Positions 37,356 through 46,868 of a DNA stretch of 62,552 nucleotides are shown here, one piece after another. Below the pieces are notes generated by a model. It made no database searches. It was given only the letters and a program-made list of their open reading frames with translations, and was not told where the DNA came from. The translations under genes were made by a program, and so were the position numbers. Position 1 is the first letter of the stretch; each line of letters begins with the position of its first letter. Origin of the DNA: JANPLD01 sp031426355 (GTDB lineage: Bacteria > Pseudomonadota > Alphaproteobacteria > Rickettsiales > UBA8987); the NCBI GenBank assembly GCA_031426355.1, contig JANPLD010000129.1, forward strand, positions 1 through 62,552. The letters are read 5' to 3'.

Positions 37356-37796
37356 ATGAGCAACAATAACAACAATAATGACGAAGATATAAGGGGCAAA
37401 AAAAGCCCTGAGATCGAAGTTGACCCAATCACTGGAAAGATTACCGTAAAAGAAACTGATGAGCAGGATGCATCTATCTCCAGCAATAAAGATAGTCAGC
37501 AAAGCCGTAAAAAAATGATAGAACCCCATCACGCGCCAGATGAACCGGCCCTTGAAGAAAAAGAAAAACGAAAGAATATTTTCTTAAACCTTTCACAAAG
37601 GATACTTGGCAACCAGTCGCGTAATATCAATAAAAAAAATCTTGATGTAGCGCAGAACATTGGCGAAAGGATGAACAAGATGGGCATAAAATTCATGGGT
37701 CATATCTCCGCTTCAAAATCAAGTCAGCTCAGCCCGGAAACACCACTCACAGGAAAAACCCAAACTCCGGACAAAGGAAATGACAGAAATATATAG
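37356..37796 (+). CDS. Hypothetical hydrophilic protein
   Basis: 146 residues starting six bases after nadK. The N-terminus is an Asn run followed by acidic, Ser-rich and Lys-rich low-complexity sequence. The middle has a short helical part (NIFLNLSQRILGNQSRNINK). The end carries SSQLSPETPLTG, echoed by SGQLSPTVG near the C-terminus of the next ORF. There is no signal peptide or membrane segment and no recognised family. Its operon position between nadK and uvrB suggests it is real and expressed. Confidence 0.6.
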   Translation: MSNNNNNNDEDIRGKKSPEIEVDPITGKITVKETDEQDASISSNKDSQQSRKKMIEPHHAPDEPALEEKEKRKNIFLNLSQRILGNQSRNINKKNLDVAQNIGERMNKMGIKFMGHISASKSSQLSPETPLTGKTQTPDKGNDRNI

Positions 37797-37827
37797 AGAT
37801 TTCTTCACTAATATTTAAAATATAAAA

Positions 37828-38508
37828 ATGGCAGAAATTAGAGAAAATATAGTTCAGGAATTTTTCGGCAAACTATTCAACACAGTAAATGAATTTGCTG
37901 ACGGTATATTCGCCGCTGAAATTGAGGATAAACAACTTTTAAATTCTGATACTTCTCAGGAAACTTTATATAAAACCAAACAAAGCCTTATAAATCTTAC
38001 GAAAGATAATATCGTTAGGTCTGCAACCAGCGAGGAGTTTTCAAAGAATACAAAAAAAAGCTTCAATGATTTCTCAATTAATTTACCCAACAAAAGCATT
38101 ACCCTGCTTGAAGTTTGCAACAAAAATGAATCATTACTTACAAAATATTTAATGATCTTTGAGATTCCCGAAGAGAACTTTAAAGACATAAAAGATGCCA
38201 TAGCTTCAGCGGAGCAGAATAACCAGCAGGCTGAAAAGGCAAAGTCAATAAAACTGGAAGTAAAAAAAGAACCACTTACCGAAGAAGAATTAAGACAGCA
38301 AAGCCGTACCAAAAAGATAATGGAACGTGTTGAGAAGATGTTCAAACGATTCGGCGAAGCCTTTGCAAAGATATTCAGAAGTGAAGGCGCAGTTCTTGCA
38401 GATGCGGGAATCGTTTATAAAGGTAAGATCGAGATTGAAAGATCAGGCCAGTTAAGCCCTACAGTCGGCATCATCGCGAGCCGCGAAGAAAGAGAGAAAA
38501 AATTCTAA
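37828..38508 (+). CDS. Hypothetical helical protein
   Basis: 226 residues, mostly helical and charged, with no signal peptide. Residues 1-120 look like a helical bundle (RENIVQEFFGKLFNTVNEFA). Residues 125-170 are a Lys/Glu-rich coiled coil, and residues 170-226 end in a short Gly/Ile-rich beta-like part (DAGIVYKGKIEIERSGQLSP). No family is recognised. It lies 31 bases after the previous ORF and 65 before uvrB. The shared QLSP ending with its upstream neighbour hints at a functional pair. Confidence 0.6.
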   Translation: MAEIRENIVQEFFGKLFNTVNEFADGIFAAEIEDKQLLNSDTSQETLYKTKQSLINLTKDNIVRSATSEEFSKNTKKSFNDFSINLPNKSITLLEVCNKNESLLTKYLMIFEIPEENFKDIKDAIASAEQNNQQAEKAKSIKLEVKKEPLTEEELRQQSRTKKIMERVEKMFKRFGEAFAKIFRSEGAVLADAGIVYKGKIEIERSGQLSPTVGIIASREEREKKF

Positions 38509-38573
38509 CAATCACTACCCTAGTAATACTGATTATAACAACTATATATCTGGTTAAAATCATTTAAAGCCGG

Positions 38574-40544
38574 ATGTCACAATTTAAGTTAGCAACAGAT
38601 TTCTCACCAGCAGGTGACCAGCCCAATGCCATTGCCGCGCTTTCAAAAGGCCTAAAGCAAGGCCTTAGCGACCAGGTTTTGCTTGGCGTTACTGGTAGTG
38701 GAAAAACCTTTACCATGGCCAATATAATAAGGGATCTTAACCGACCGGCCCTGATAATGGCTCACAACAAAACTTTAGCAGCACAATTATATGCAGAGTT
38801 TAAAGAATTCTTCCCTGAAAATGCCGTAGAGTATTTCGTCTCTTACTATGATTATTACCAGCCTGAAGCCTATATAGCAAAAACCGATACGTTTATTGAG
38901 AAGGATTCTGCAATAAATGAGCAGATAGACAGGATGCGACATTCAGCTACGCGCGCGCTACTGGAAAGGCGCGATGTTGTAGTTATCTCATCAGTTTCAT
39001 GTATTTACGGCCTTGGCTCACCGGAACTTTACCTGCAAATGACCTTTGAGGTTAAAAGCGGCGAAAGAACACCAATGCGCCAGATCGCAAACCAGTTGGT
39101 AGAACTTCAATATAAACGTAACGATAATAATTTCGTTCGCGGTACATTCCGTATAAAAGGTGATGTCCTGGATATATTCCCTTCCCACTATGAAGATGTA
39201 GCATGGCGGCTTTCCTTCTTTGGTGATGACATTGAAGAGGTTTATGAATTTGACTCACTTACCGGAAAAAAAATTCGTAATCTTGATAAGATAACCATCT
39301 TCGCAAACACTCACCATATAACCCCGCGCCCTACTCTCCTTCAAGCGCTCGACCTTATAAAAGCTGAACTCCAAGACCAGATAAAATATTTCGAACATTC
39401 AAAGAAATTGCTCGAACTCCAAAGAATTGAACAGAGAACAAAATTCGATATCGAGATGATCCTTGAAACCGGAACCTGTAAAGGTATCGAGAACTATTCC
39501 AGATATTTAAGTGGCAGGAAAACCGGAGAACCACCTCCAACATTATTTGAGTATTTACCTAAAGATGCATTATTATTTTTGGATGAAAGCCACGTTACCG
39601 TTCCGCAGATCGGCGCCATGTATAATGGCGACAGAGCCAGAAAAACTACTTTGGTAGAACATGGATTCCGTCTGCCATCTGCGCTTGATAACCGCCCTCT
39701 CAAATTTGAGGAGTGGGATAAAATGCGTCCTCAAACAGTTTACGTTTCAGCAACCCCCGCTAAGTTCGAACTTGAAAGAGCAAATGGTAAAGTGGTTGAG
39801 CAGATAATCCGCCCAACAGGGTTAATAGATCCGGAAGTAATAATTAAAACCTGCACTAATCAGGTGGACGATATAATTTCAGAAAGCCGCGAAGTTATTG
39901 CTAAAGGCTTTAGGGTTCTTATCACCACTCTTACCAAGAAAATGTCCGAGGATCTAAGTGAATACATGCAGGAGATCGGCATGAAGGTAACTTATCTGCA
40001 TTCCGACATCGAAACAATTGAACGTATAGAAATATTAAGGTCACTCCGTGAAGGCACGACAGATATATTGATAGGTATAAATCTTCTCAGAGAAGGGTTA
40101 GATATTCCTGAATGCGGATTGGTCGGTATTTTAGATGGGGATAAAGCAGGTTTCCTGCGCTCCGAAACCTCGCTTATCCAAACTATCGGCAGGGCGGCAA
40201 GGAATTCCGAAAGTAAAGTTATCCTCTACGCTGATGTAATGACCGAAGCAATTAAGAAAGCTATTAGCGAGACAGATAGAAGAAGAAAGATCCAGACCGC
40301 CCATAATGAAAAGCACGGCATAAGACCAACAACAATTATAAAAGCTATTTCCTCTGCTATCAAAGATGAGAAGAAAATTAAAAAGGCTGAAGAAGCCGCT
40401 AAAGCTCAAAAGGAAAACAAAATTATTCCACTTCCTGAACTTCGCAAAAAAATGGTCACTGCCGCCGCTGACCTTGATTTTGAAAAAGCTGCACAATACC
40501 GCGATATGATCAAAGAACGTGAGAAAGTGGAATTGTTTGCTTAG
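38574..40544 (+). CDS. uvrB: Excinuclease ABC subunit B
   Basis: 656 residues. UvrB is the damage-verifying helicase-like subunit of nucleotide excision repair; it receives DNA from UvrA and recruits UvrC. Walker A is GVTGSGKTFTMANI near residue 40. The beta-hairpin that clamps DNA is YYDYYQPEAYI. Further landmarks are FLDESHVTVPQIGAMYNGD, the helicase block INLLREGLDIPECGLVGILD and QTIGRAARN. A C-terminal UVR domain (LRKKMVTAAADLDFEKAAQY) binds UvrC. The length is normal. It converges with the RNA methyltransferase gene with only three bases between the stops. Confidence 0.97.
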   Translation: MSQFKLATDFSPAGDQPNAIAALSKGLKQGLSDQVLLGVTGSGKTFTMANIIRDLNRPALIMAHNKTLAAQLYAEFKEFFPENAVEYFVSYYDYYQPEAYIAKTDTFIEKDSAINEQIDRMRHSATRALLERRDVVVISSVSCIYGLGSPELYLQMTFEVKSGERTPMRQIANQLVELQYKRNDNNFVRGTFRIKGDVLDIFPSHYEDVAWRLSFFGDDIEEVYEFDSLTGKKIRNLDKITIFANTHHITPRPTLLQALDLIKAELQDQIKYFEHSKKLLELQRIEQRTKFDIEMILETGTCKGIENYSRYLSGRKTGEPPPTLFEYLPKDALLFLDESHVTVPQIGAMYNGDRARKTTLVEHGFRLPSALDNRPLKFEEWDKMRPQTVYVSATPAKFELERANGKVVEQIIRPTGLIDPEVIIKTCTNQVDDIISESREVIAKGFRVLITTLTKKMSEDLSEYMQEIGMKVTYLHSDIETIERIEILRSLREGTTDILIGINLLREGLDIPECGLVGILDGDKAGFLRSETSLIQTIGRAARNSESKVILYADVMTEAIKKAISETDRRRKIQTAHNEKHGIRPTTIIKAISSAIKDEKKIKKAEEAAKAQKENKIIPLPELRKKMVTAAADLDFEKAAQYRDMIKEREKVELFA

Positions 40545-40547
40545 TAT

Positions 40548-41819
40548 TTATTTCACAAAACAGGCAACTATCTCCAAGTGTGAAGTAAAAAGGAACTGGT
40601 CAACAGAATTAGTTGAGATCAGTTTATAACCTGAAGCCACTAAAATTCTAGCATCTCTTTCAAAACTTATAGGATTGCACGAAACCATTATAACTTTCTG
40701 AACATCACTTTTTGCTATCTCTTTTATTTGAGGTTCAGCACCATTAGCAGGTGGATTTATAATTACCGTATCTATATTTTTAAACTCAACAGATTTTAAA
40801 GGATTTTTATAAAGGTCGCGAACCTGAGCTGAAACACGGTTTTTTAAACCATGATTCTTTGCAGCATTCAAAAGTGCCATTACCATATCTTCCGAGCCTT
40901 CAAAAGATAAAACCCTTTCAGCAAATTTTAGTGCAGGAAAAGTATAAGTTCCGAGCCCGCAGAACAAATCCGCTACCTTTCTTGAATCCTCTAAATTAGC
41001 CAAAACTAACCGTGTTATCTCCTCTTGGCTTTCAATAGTTGCCTGCAGGAACGACCCAACCGTAACTTCAACTTTTACATCCGCTATTTTAATATAGGCA
41101 TTTCCTGAATCATATATCCTGCTGGAATCATACAGAGTTTTCTCGGTTAAACGTATAATGTTATTTTCTTGCGCAAAATTTTTGAGTTGATGTTTAAGAT
41201 CATCATTACAGCGTTTTTTAACCGTAAGAATTACATCCAACCCTTCATCAAGCTTGGTAATATTCAGCCCAGTAAAATTCTCTAAATTACTATCTAAAAC
41301 AAATTTCTTAAATTTCTGGATAAGCCCATAAATTGCTTCATCAAGAATATAACACTCCTCCATATCAATAATATTATAGGTTCTGGATTCATTAAAACCT
41401 ATTTTCACTGATTCCTTTTTTGCAGATATCTTCACTTCAGCGCGTCTTCTGGATTTTTCAGGAACAACAAATATTTCACTAATTAAATTCTCTTCAAAAC
41501 CTAACCTTCTAACTATATTTACAAGCACATCCTGCTTTACCTTTCGGTAAGAGTTTTGATTTATATGCTGAAGATTGCACCCACCACATTTTGTAAAATG
41601 ACCGCATAAAGATTCTACCCTGTCAGGAGAAGGAGAAATTATCTCAACCAGAGACGCCACTATCTCATTTTTATTTTCTTCTATAATGGAAACTTTAACA
41701 ACATCACCAATTACAGTGAATGGTACAAAAACTTTTTTGCCGTTACACTCAGCTATTCCATCACCCTTCCCTGCCAGCTTTATGATCTCTACATCAAGAA
41801 TTGTGCCTGAACCTGACAT
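40548..41819 (-). CDS. TRAM-domain class I RNA methyltransferase (RlmD/RumA type)
   Basis: 423 residues. It methylates a uridine at C5 in rRNA or tRNA using SAM; the exact target differs among RlmC, RlmD and TrmA relatives. Residues 1-60 are a TRAM domain (IIKLAGKGDGIAECNGKKVF). Cys72, Cys78 and Cys81 (LCGHFTKCGGC) with a later Cys in MEECYI form a 4Fe-4S site. SAM-binding DLFCGLGTYTFPAL and the catalytic block VSCNPISF near the C-terminus are intact. Its ATG overlaps the stop of the ABC transporter gene (TGATG), so translation is coupled. Confidence 0.9.
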   Translation of the reverse strand: MSGSGTILDVEIIKLAGKGDGIAECNGKKVFVPFTVIGDVVKVSIIEENKNEIVASLVEIISPSPDRVESLCGHFTKCGGCNLQHINQNSYRKVKQDVLVNIVRRLGFEENLISEIFVVPEKSRRRAEVKISAKKESVKIGFNESRTYNIIDMEECYILDEAIYGLIQKFKKFVLDSNLENFTGLNITKLDEGLDVILTVKKRCNDDLKHQLKNFAQENNIIRLTEKTLYDSSRIYDSGNAYIKIADVKVEVTVGSFLQATIESQEEITRLVLANLEDSRKVADLFCGLGTYTFPALKFAERVLSFEGSEDMVMALLNAAKNHGLKNRVSAQVRDLYKNPLKSVEFKNIDTVIINPPANGAEPQIKEIAKSDVQKVIMVSCNPISFERDARILVASGYKLISTNSVDQFLFTSHLEIVACFVK

Positions 41820-43579
41820 CAGTCTACAAACTGTTTAGAATACAAATTAGCGTATTCACCATTACGTGAAATAAGCTCTTCATGAGAGCCTTCCTCAATT
41901 ATCCTGCCGTGAGAAATAACTATTATTTTATCCGAGTTCTTAACTGTAGTTAAGCGGTGAGCAATCGCTATAGTTGTCCTGCCTTCCATAAGATTATGAA
42001 GCGCGTTTTTCACTGCATGCTCTGAAGTTGTATCTAAAGCAGAAGTAGCCTCATCCAGTAGCAACACAGGAGCATTCTTAAGAACTGCACGCGCAATAGC
42101 TATCCTCTGTCTCTGACCGCCAGAAAGCTTCTGACCATTCTGCCCAACCCTTGAATGATAACCACCCTCAAGTTTTAAAATAAATTCATGCGCTTCGGCG
42201 ATCTTTGCTGCTTCAATTATTTCTTCCTCAGTTGCGTCCTGCTTGCCATAACGTATATTTTCAATCACCGTATCATCAAACAATTGAACATCCTGACCAA
42301 CATATGCAACAGCATCGCGTAATGATTTTTGAGTGATATCCCGAACATCATTGCCATCTATTTTCACGCTTCCCGAAGTCACATCATGGAACCGCAACAA
42401 TAAGTTCATGATAGTAGATTTACCACCGCCTGAATGCCCCACAAGTGCATATTTTTTACCGGCTTCAGCTTTGAAAGATAAGCCATTAATAACAGTATCA
42501 CTAGAATTATAACTGAAATTCACATTTTCAAATTCTATATTACCCTTAACATTTTTCATTTCGATAGCATCAGGCTTATCAACTACGTGAGCTTTAGTAT
42601 CAAGTAACCCGAAAACCCTGCCTGCGCATATCAGGCATATGTGCAGTTGCACATTTATGTTACCGATAGATTTCATCGGTTTATACGCCATCATCAAAGC
42701 CGCAAAAAAGGCAAAAAAACTGCCCGGTGTTGCATGTCCATCCATTACTAAAGTTCCGCCGTAAAATAATACACCTGCAGTACCTATACCGATAAGAGAT
42801 TCATTCAATGGAGATGGAATATTGGAAATACGTGAAATTCTCCACGCCAATTTATATAATCCATCAAGCGATTTTTTCACCTTTTTCGATTCAAATTCTT
42901 CCGCATTATATGATTTTACTACTCTTATAGCGCGGAGCGAATCATCCATTAAAACAGTAAATAACTCTAGCTGCTGCTGGTTACGAACCATATATTTGTT
43001 TATTTTTCTATATACCAGTACAATAGGATAAGCAGCAAGCGGAACACCTATCAATGAGATAAGGGTTAATTTATAGTTCATGAATAACATGACCCCAAAA
43101 AGGAAAATAACGGAAAAGAAATTTTTAAAAACACCTGATAGAATAAGGTTAATAGCACCCATCATGCCGTTAATGTCATTCACAATGTTTGACATCATGC
43201 GTGAAGCGGAAGAATTATTGAAATAGGTAATGTCAGATTCTATAAATTTACGGAACAGGCGATAACGCATATCGTTCGTCATACGCGCAGCAAGGGAAGC
43301 AGATATTACCGTATTATAATAAGTGGCAATACCCTTACCCAAGGTAACAACAAATATCAGAATAGGTATCTGTAATAATATCGCATTATTAGCTGTATTG
43401 AATAAACTTTGGTCAACTGCCGGCTGTATAAGATACGCCTGAAAAGAATTAGTACCGGCGATTATTATCATCAGCACAATATTGAACAAAATTATAAGCT
43501 TATATGGCCAGATAACTTCTTTTAAAATTCTGAATAGATATTTTTTATAATCTTTGAATTCCATAGTTTGTAATATCAT
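41819..43579 (-). CDS. MsbA-type ABC transporter, fused permease and ATPase
   Basis: 586 residues. An N-terminal transmembrane domain of about six helices (residues 20-310) is followed by an ATPase domain: Walker A GHSGGGKSTIMNLLL, signature LSGGQRQRIAIARA and Walker B LLLDEATSALD with the switch His in IAIAHRLTTV. It acts in the inner membrane as a homodimer. Relatives flip lipid A or export other amphipathic compounds. Its position between manC and an RNA methyltransferase suggests a lipid-linked glycan or lipid A role, but the substrate cannot be read from sequence. An internal ATG at 43564 is an alternative start. Confidence 0.9.
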   Translation of the reverse strand: MILQTMEFKDYKKYLFRILKEVIWPYKLIILFNIVLMIIIAGTNSFQAYLIQPAVDQSLFNTANNAILLQIPILIFVVTLGKGIATYYNTVISASLAARMTNDMRYRLFRKFIESDITYFNNSSASRMMSNIVNDINGMMGAINLILSGVFKNFFSVIFLFGVMLFMNYKLTLISLIGVPLAAYPIVLVYRKINKYMVRNQQQLELFTVLMDDSLRAIRVVKSYNAEEFESKKVKKSLDGLYKLAWRISRISNIPSPLNESLIGIGTAGVLFYGGTLVMDGHATPGSFFAFFAALMMAYKPMKSIGNINVQLHICLICAGRVFGLLDTKAHVVDKPDAIEMKNVKGNIEFENVNFSYNSSDTVINGLSFKAEAGKKYALVGHSGGGKSTIMNLLLRFHDVTSGSVKIDGNDVRDITQKSLRDAVAYVGQDVQLFDDTVIENIRYGKQDATEEEIIEAAKIAEAHEFILKLEGGYHSRVGQNGQKLSGGQRQRIAIARAVLKNAPVLLLDEATSALDTTSEHAVKNALHNLMEGRTTIAIAHRLTTVKNSDKIIVISHGRIIEEGSHEELISRNGEYANLYSKQFVD

Positions 43580-43632
43580 TATTTACATGTGCCTATGTAA
43601 AACAATCTGATGTAATTGCCAAGATTTTATAA

Positions 43633-45078
43633 TCAGGAAACAGTATTTGTACCGGAATTTGTACGGTTATACTTATCTTCTATCCTAATGATGTCACATT
43701 CTTCAAGAATTTCCCCGGTCTGAACTTCAATAAATTCGATATTTTCATCAGTTTCATTCTCTATCCTATGGATAGAACCCTGCGGAATATAAGTAGATTC
43801 ATCAGAATTAAGCATAATGGTTTTTTCTCCATTAGTTACTTTCGCAGTCCCGCTTACCATTATCCAGTGCTCAGCTCGGTGGTTATGATATTGCAGGGAA
43901 ATTGAGCTGCCTGGTTTCACGATTATATATTTCACCTTAAAACGCCCCCCCATAAATATTTCCTCATAACTACCCCAAGGGCGGAAAACCTGAGGGTGTG
44001 CCAGATGTTCAGCACGGTTCTGCTTCCTGATATAAAGAACAACATCTTTAACACTTTGCGCATCTTTTTTATTACAGATCAAAGTTACATCATTGACCTG
44101 AATTGCAATTATATCCTTAAGGCCTATCGCAACCAATAAACCTTTATCACTGCGCAGATAACAATTACTGTTATTTTCAGATATAACATCCCCAACAGTA
44201 GAGTTACCTGCTTTATCCTGAGCAGTTTCAGAGTGAAGAGCATTAAAATTACCAAGGTCACTCCAGCCAATATCAGGCGGAAAAGTTATAAGTTTAATTT
44301 TTGAGGTCTTTTCAAGAACTGCATAATCAATAGAGATTTCCTTACATTTTGAAAAACTATCAGCATTAAGGAATGTGAATTCATCTACATGCGTAGCAAG
44401 ACCAAGCGATGCTTTACCAAGCGTTATTATTTCAGGCTCATATAAATCGAGTTCAAAAAGATAAGTTTTTGCCGAAAAACAGAATATGCCGGAATTCCAG
44501 TAGAAATTACCTTCTTTAAGCAGAGATACGGCTTTTTCTAGACTGGGCTTTTCAATAAAGCGCTCAATATTGCCATCTTCGTCTTTCTTTTCTATATATC
44601 CATAGCCAGTTTCCGGAGAAGTTGGCGTTACACCAAAAGTGGCAATATATCCTTTTTTAGCAAGTTCCCTCGCCTTAAAAACACTTTGAAGGAATGAGCT
44701 ACCTGATTTTATAATATGGTCAGATGCCATTACTAGAAGAACTACCTCTTCTGAAAAATTCTGCTTTGCATATAAAGCTGCAACAGTTATGGCAGCAGCC
44801 GTATTTTTTGACTCAGGCTCCAAGATCACTGCTTCTGCGCTTACACCAACTTTAAGTAGCTCTTCTCTTATATTAAAGCGATGTTCACCATTGGAAATAA
44901 TAAGAGGGGGTAAAAAATTGTTCGCATCAGAAACTAATTTTATTGCTTTAGTAAAAAGCGTTTCATTATCCACCAGATTCAAGAATTGCTTGGGACGCAC
45001 CTGCCTTGAAAGCGGCCAAAGCCTTGTACCTGAACCTCCACATAAAATTACAGGCAGAATTTTTGTATTATTATTCAT
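43633..45078 (-). CDS. manC: Mannose-1-phosphate guanylyltransferase / mannose-6-phosphate isomerase
   Basis: 481 residues, bifunctional type II. The N-terminal nucleotidyltransferase opens with ILCGGSGTRLWPLSRQVRPK and makes GDP-mannose from mannose-1-phosphate and GTP. Residues 350-470 are a cupin isomerase domain (RPWGSYEEIF, then LQYHNHRAEHW with metal-binding His) that interconverts fructose-6-P and mannose-6-P. The length is that of the ManC/CpsB/AlgA family. It supplies GDP-mannose to the gmd gene about 3 kb away and to the glycosyltransferases. It is divergent from the GT4 gene at 45278, with 199 bases of shared upstream DNA. Confidence 0.93.
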   Translation of the reverse strand: MNNNTKILPVILCGGSGTRLWPLSRQVRPKQFLNLVDNETLFTKAIKLVSDANNFLPPLIISNGEHRFNIREELLKVGVSAEAVILEPESKNTAAAITVAALYAKQNFSEEVVLLVMASDHIIKSGSSFLQSVFKARELAKKGYIATFGVTPTSPETGYGYIEKKDEDGNIERFIEKPSLEKAVSLLKEGNFYWNSGIFCFSAKTYLFELDLYEPEIITLGKASLGLATHVDEFTFLNADSFSKCKEISIDYAVLEKTSKIKLITFPPDIGWSDLGNFNALHSETAQDKAGNSTVGDVISENNSNCYLRSDKGLLVAIGLKDIIAIQVNDVTLICNKKDAQSVKDVVLYIRKQNRAEHLAHPQVFRPWGSYEEIFMGGRFKVKYIIVKPGSSISLQYHNHRAEHWIMVSGTAKVTNGEKTIMLNSDESTYIPQGSIHRIENETDENIEFIEVQTGEILEECDIIRIEDKYNRTNSGTNTVS

Positions 45079-45277
45079 AATCTAATATTATTACTAACTT
45101 TAAACCTGTAAAACTATAGGATACAACCTGTAATAGCTAATATAAATTATACTATTAGTCTATAAATTTTTGGTTTTATTACCTGAATTTAAGCAAAATC
45201 ACTGATCTAAATAAATTGAAAGATATAACCAAATTCTTTATTAGCCTAAGAGCACTCAAAAAATATTCTTATTTTAA
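45079..45277. promoter_or_regulatory. Divergent promoter region of manC and the glycan locus
   Basis: 199 AT-rich bases between divergently oriented starts. It should hold both promoters; no confident -35/-10 boxes or operators are seen. Confidence 0.3.
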
Positions 45278-46381
45278 ATGAATAAAGGCGTTAATATTAT
45301 AGGTTTTGCCCGTAATGACCTAGGTTTGGCAGAGGCTTGCAGGTCAGTCGCATTAACTTCTGAAAGTGCTCATATACCTACTTGCGTAATTAATGACAAA
45401 ACTTCTAAACACCCAGCCACAAATAGCTGCATTGACCATCTTCTAAAAAACAGACCCGAGTTTAATACCAACATTTTTGCTAATAATATTGATGTATCGT
45501 CTGAGGCAAAAGAGAAATTAAAAATATTTGACGGATATAATATATGCTATGCCTTTTGGGAGTTTCCTAAAATACCTAAATCCTTAATTTTAGCTTCCGG
45601 GCATTTTAATGAAATATGGGCACCCACTAAATTTGTACAACAAATATTTTCTAAAAATTTCAGAACGCCAATTATCTATATGCCCCACGCAATAGATTTT
45701 AAGATAAAAGGAAATTATAACAGAGAGTATTTCAATTTACCTAAAGATAAGTTTATCTTCATATTCAGTTTTGACCTTTTTTCCTATGGTAGAAAAAATT
45801 CCTGCGCAGTAATAGAGGCCTTTAAAAAGGCGTTTGACAAAGATAGAGCAGATATACTCTTAATTATAAAAACCAACGGTTTTGAAGTTGATTCCTGCAA
45901 AGAGCGTTTAGCAGAATTAATGCAAAAACTTGATCTACCAGGACATCAAATTCACAATATTAATTCTAATTTAAACCGCGATGAAATGTATGGCCTGCTC
46001 AAAGTATGTAATTGCTATATATCTTTACATAGAACAGAAGGTTTAGGATTAGGGATGGCAGAAGCCATGAAACTCGGCAAACCAGTAATAGCAACCGGCT
46101 ATTCAGGAAATACGGATTTTATGAATAATGACAATTCTTTTTTGGTTAATTATTCAATGGTAAAAGCCAGCATAGATCAGCATGGATTCCTTGAAAAAGA
46201 CAGCACTTGGGCAGAAGCAGATATTGATCACGCAGCCATATTAATGGAACATGTTGTTAATAATGAGGCCGACCGCAACTTGAAAGCAAAAGCTGGAAAA
46301 ACCTATATAGATGAAAACCACAGCTATAAAAAAATTGGGTCATTATACCGTCAAAGACTTGAATCTTTAGGATTAATATAA
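45278..46381 (+). CDS. Glycosyltransferase family 4 protein
   Basis: 367 residues with a GT-B fold. The N-terminal half carries the pattern of O-antigen or capsule GT4 enzymes: NIIGFARNDLGLAEACRS, YAFWEFPKIP, then EIWAPTKFVQQIF and YMPHAIDF. The C-terminal donor-binding half has HRTEGLGLGMAEAMKLGKPV and IATGYSGNTDFM, where the Glu of EGLGL/EAMKLG contacts the nucleotide. It is probably a mannosyl- or rhamnosyl-like transferase using GDP or dTDP sugars; the donor is inferred only from context. It is the first gene of the plus-strand glycan block. Confidence 0.88.
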   Translation: MNKGVNIIGFARNDLGLAEACRSVALTSESAHIPTCVINDKTSKHPATNSCIDHLLKNRPEFNTNIFANNIDVSSEAKEKLKIFDGYNICYAFWEFPKIPKSLILASGHFNEIWAPTKFVQQIFSKNFRTPIIYMPHAIDFKIKGNYNREYFNLPKDKFIFIFSFDLFSYGRKNSCAVIEAFKKAFDKDRADILLIIKTNGFEVDSCKERLAELMQKLDLPGHQIHNINSNLNRDEMYGLLKVCNCYISLHRTEGLGLGMAEAMKLGKPVIATGYSGNTDFMNNDNSFLVNYSMVKASIDQHGFLEKDSTWAEADIDHAAILMEHVVNNEADRNLKAKAGKTYIDENHSYKKIGSLYRQRLESLGLI

Positions 46382-46385
46382 AGTT

Positions 46386-46868
46386 ATGAAAAACTTAAGA
46401 ATACTCAACATTTTACATTCCCCCTATTATGCGGGCGCTGAAACTTCTTTCGTAAATCTTACAAAGACCCTATCTGAAAAAAATACAGTTCTTTGCATTC
46501 TACCTAGTAAAAGCCAGACTAAAAATGACCTGACAAAACTGGTTGGTAATAATATCATTGAATATGACAAGGCTTATAAAAATTTCGGAAGATTTGATAT
46601 TTTAGCTAAATTAAAAATCACAAAAATTATAAAAAAAAACAAGATAAATCTTGTTATTGTTCATAATGGCAGAATGCTGGACATACTCAAAACATCTTGC
46701 ACAAAAGTTCCCATCCTTGCTTTTAATCATGGTACCAATCCTAAAAAAACTGCAAAAGCTGATTATGCTTTTGTTGTTAATTCAAAAATGTATGCTGAAG
46801 TTGAAAAGGCAGGAATGGCCAGTAATAAGATATATTTAATACCAAATTATATTAACTTGCGATCATGA
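46386..46868 (+). CDS. Glycosyltransferase family 4, acceptor (N-terminal) half
   Basis: 160 residues forming only the N-terminal Rossmann domain of a GT-B enzyme: ILHSPYYAGAETSFVNLTKT, INLVIVHNGRMLDIL, then VVNSKMYAEVEKAG and the linker start IYLIPNYINL. It stops with TGA in an ATGA overlap with the next ORF, which is the matching C-terminal half. The two sum to 349 residues, the usual length of one enzyme. This is either a one-base frameshift or a genuine two-subunit split at the interdomain linker. Confidence 0.75.
   Translation: MKNLRILNILHSPYYAGAETSFVNLTKTLSEKNTVLCILPSKSQTKNDLTKLVGNNIIEYDKAYKNFGRFDILAKLKITKIIKKNKINLVIVHNGRMLDILKTSCTKVPILAFNHGTNPKKTAKADYAFVVNSKMYAEVEKAGMASNKIYLIPNYINLRS

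Noticed and set aside
45079..45277. Riboswitch or leader RNA upstream of manC or the GT gene
   Set aside because: There is no recognisable conserved structure or terminator hairpin; the stretch is plain AT-rich DNA.
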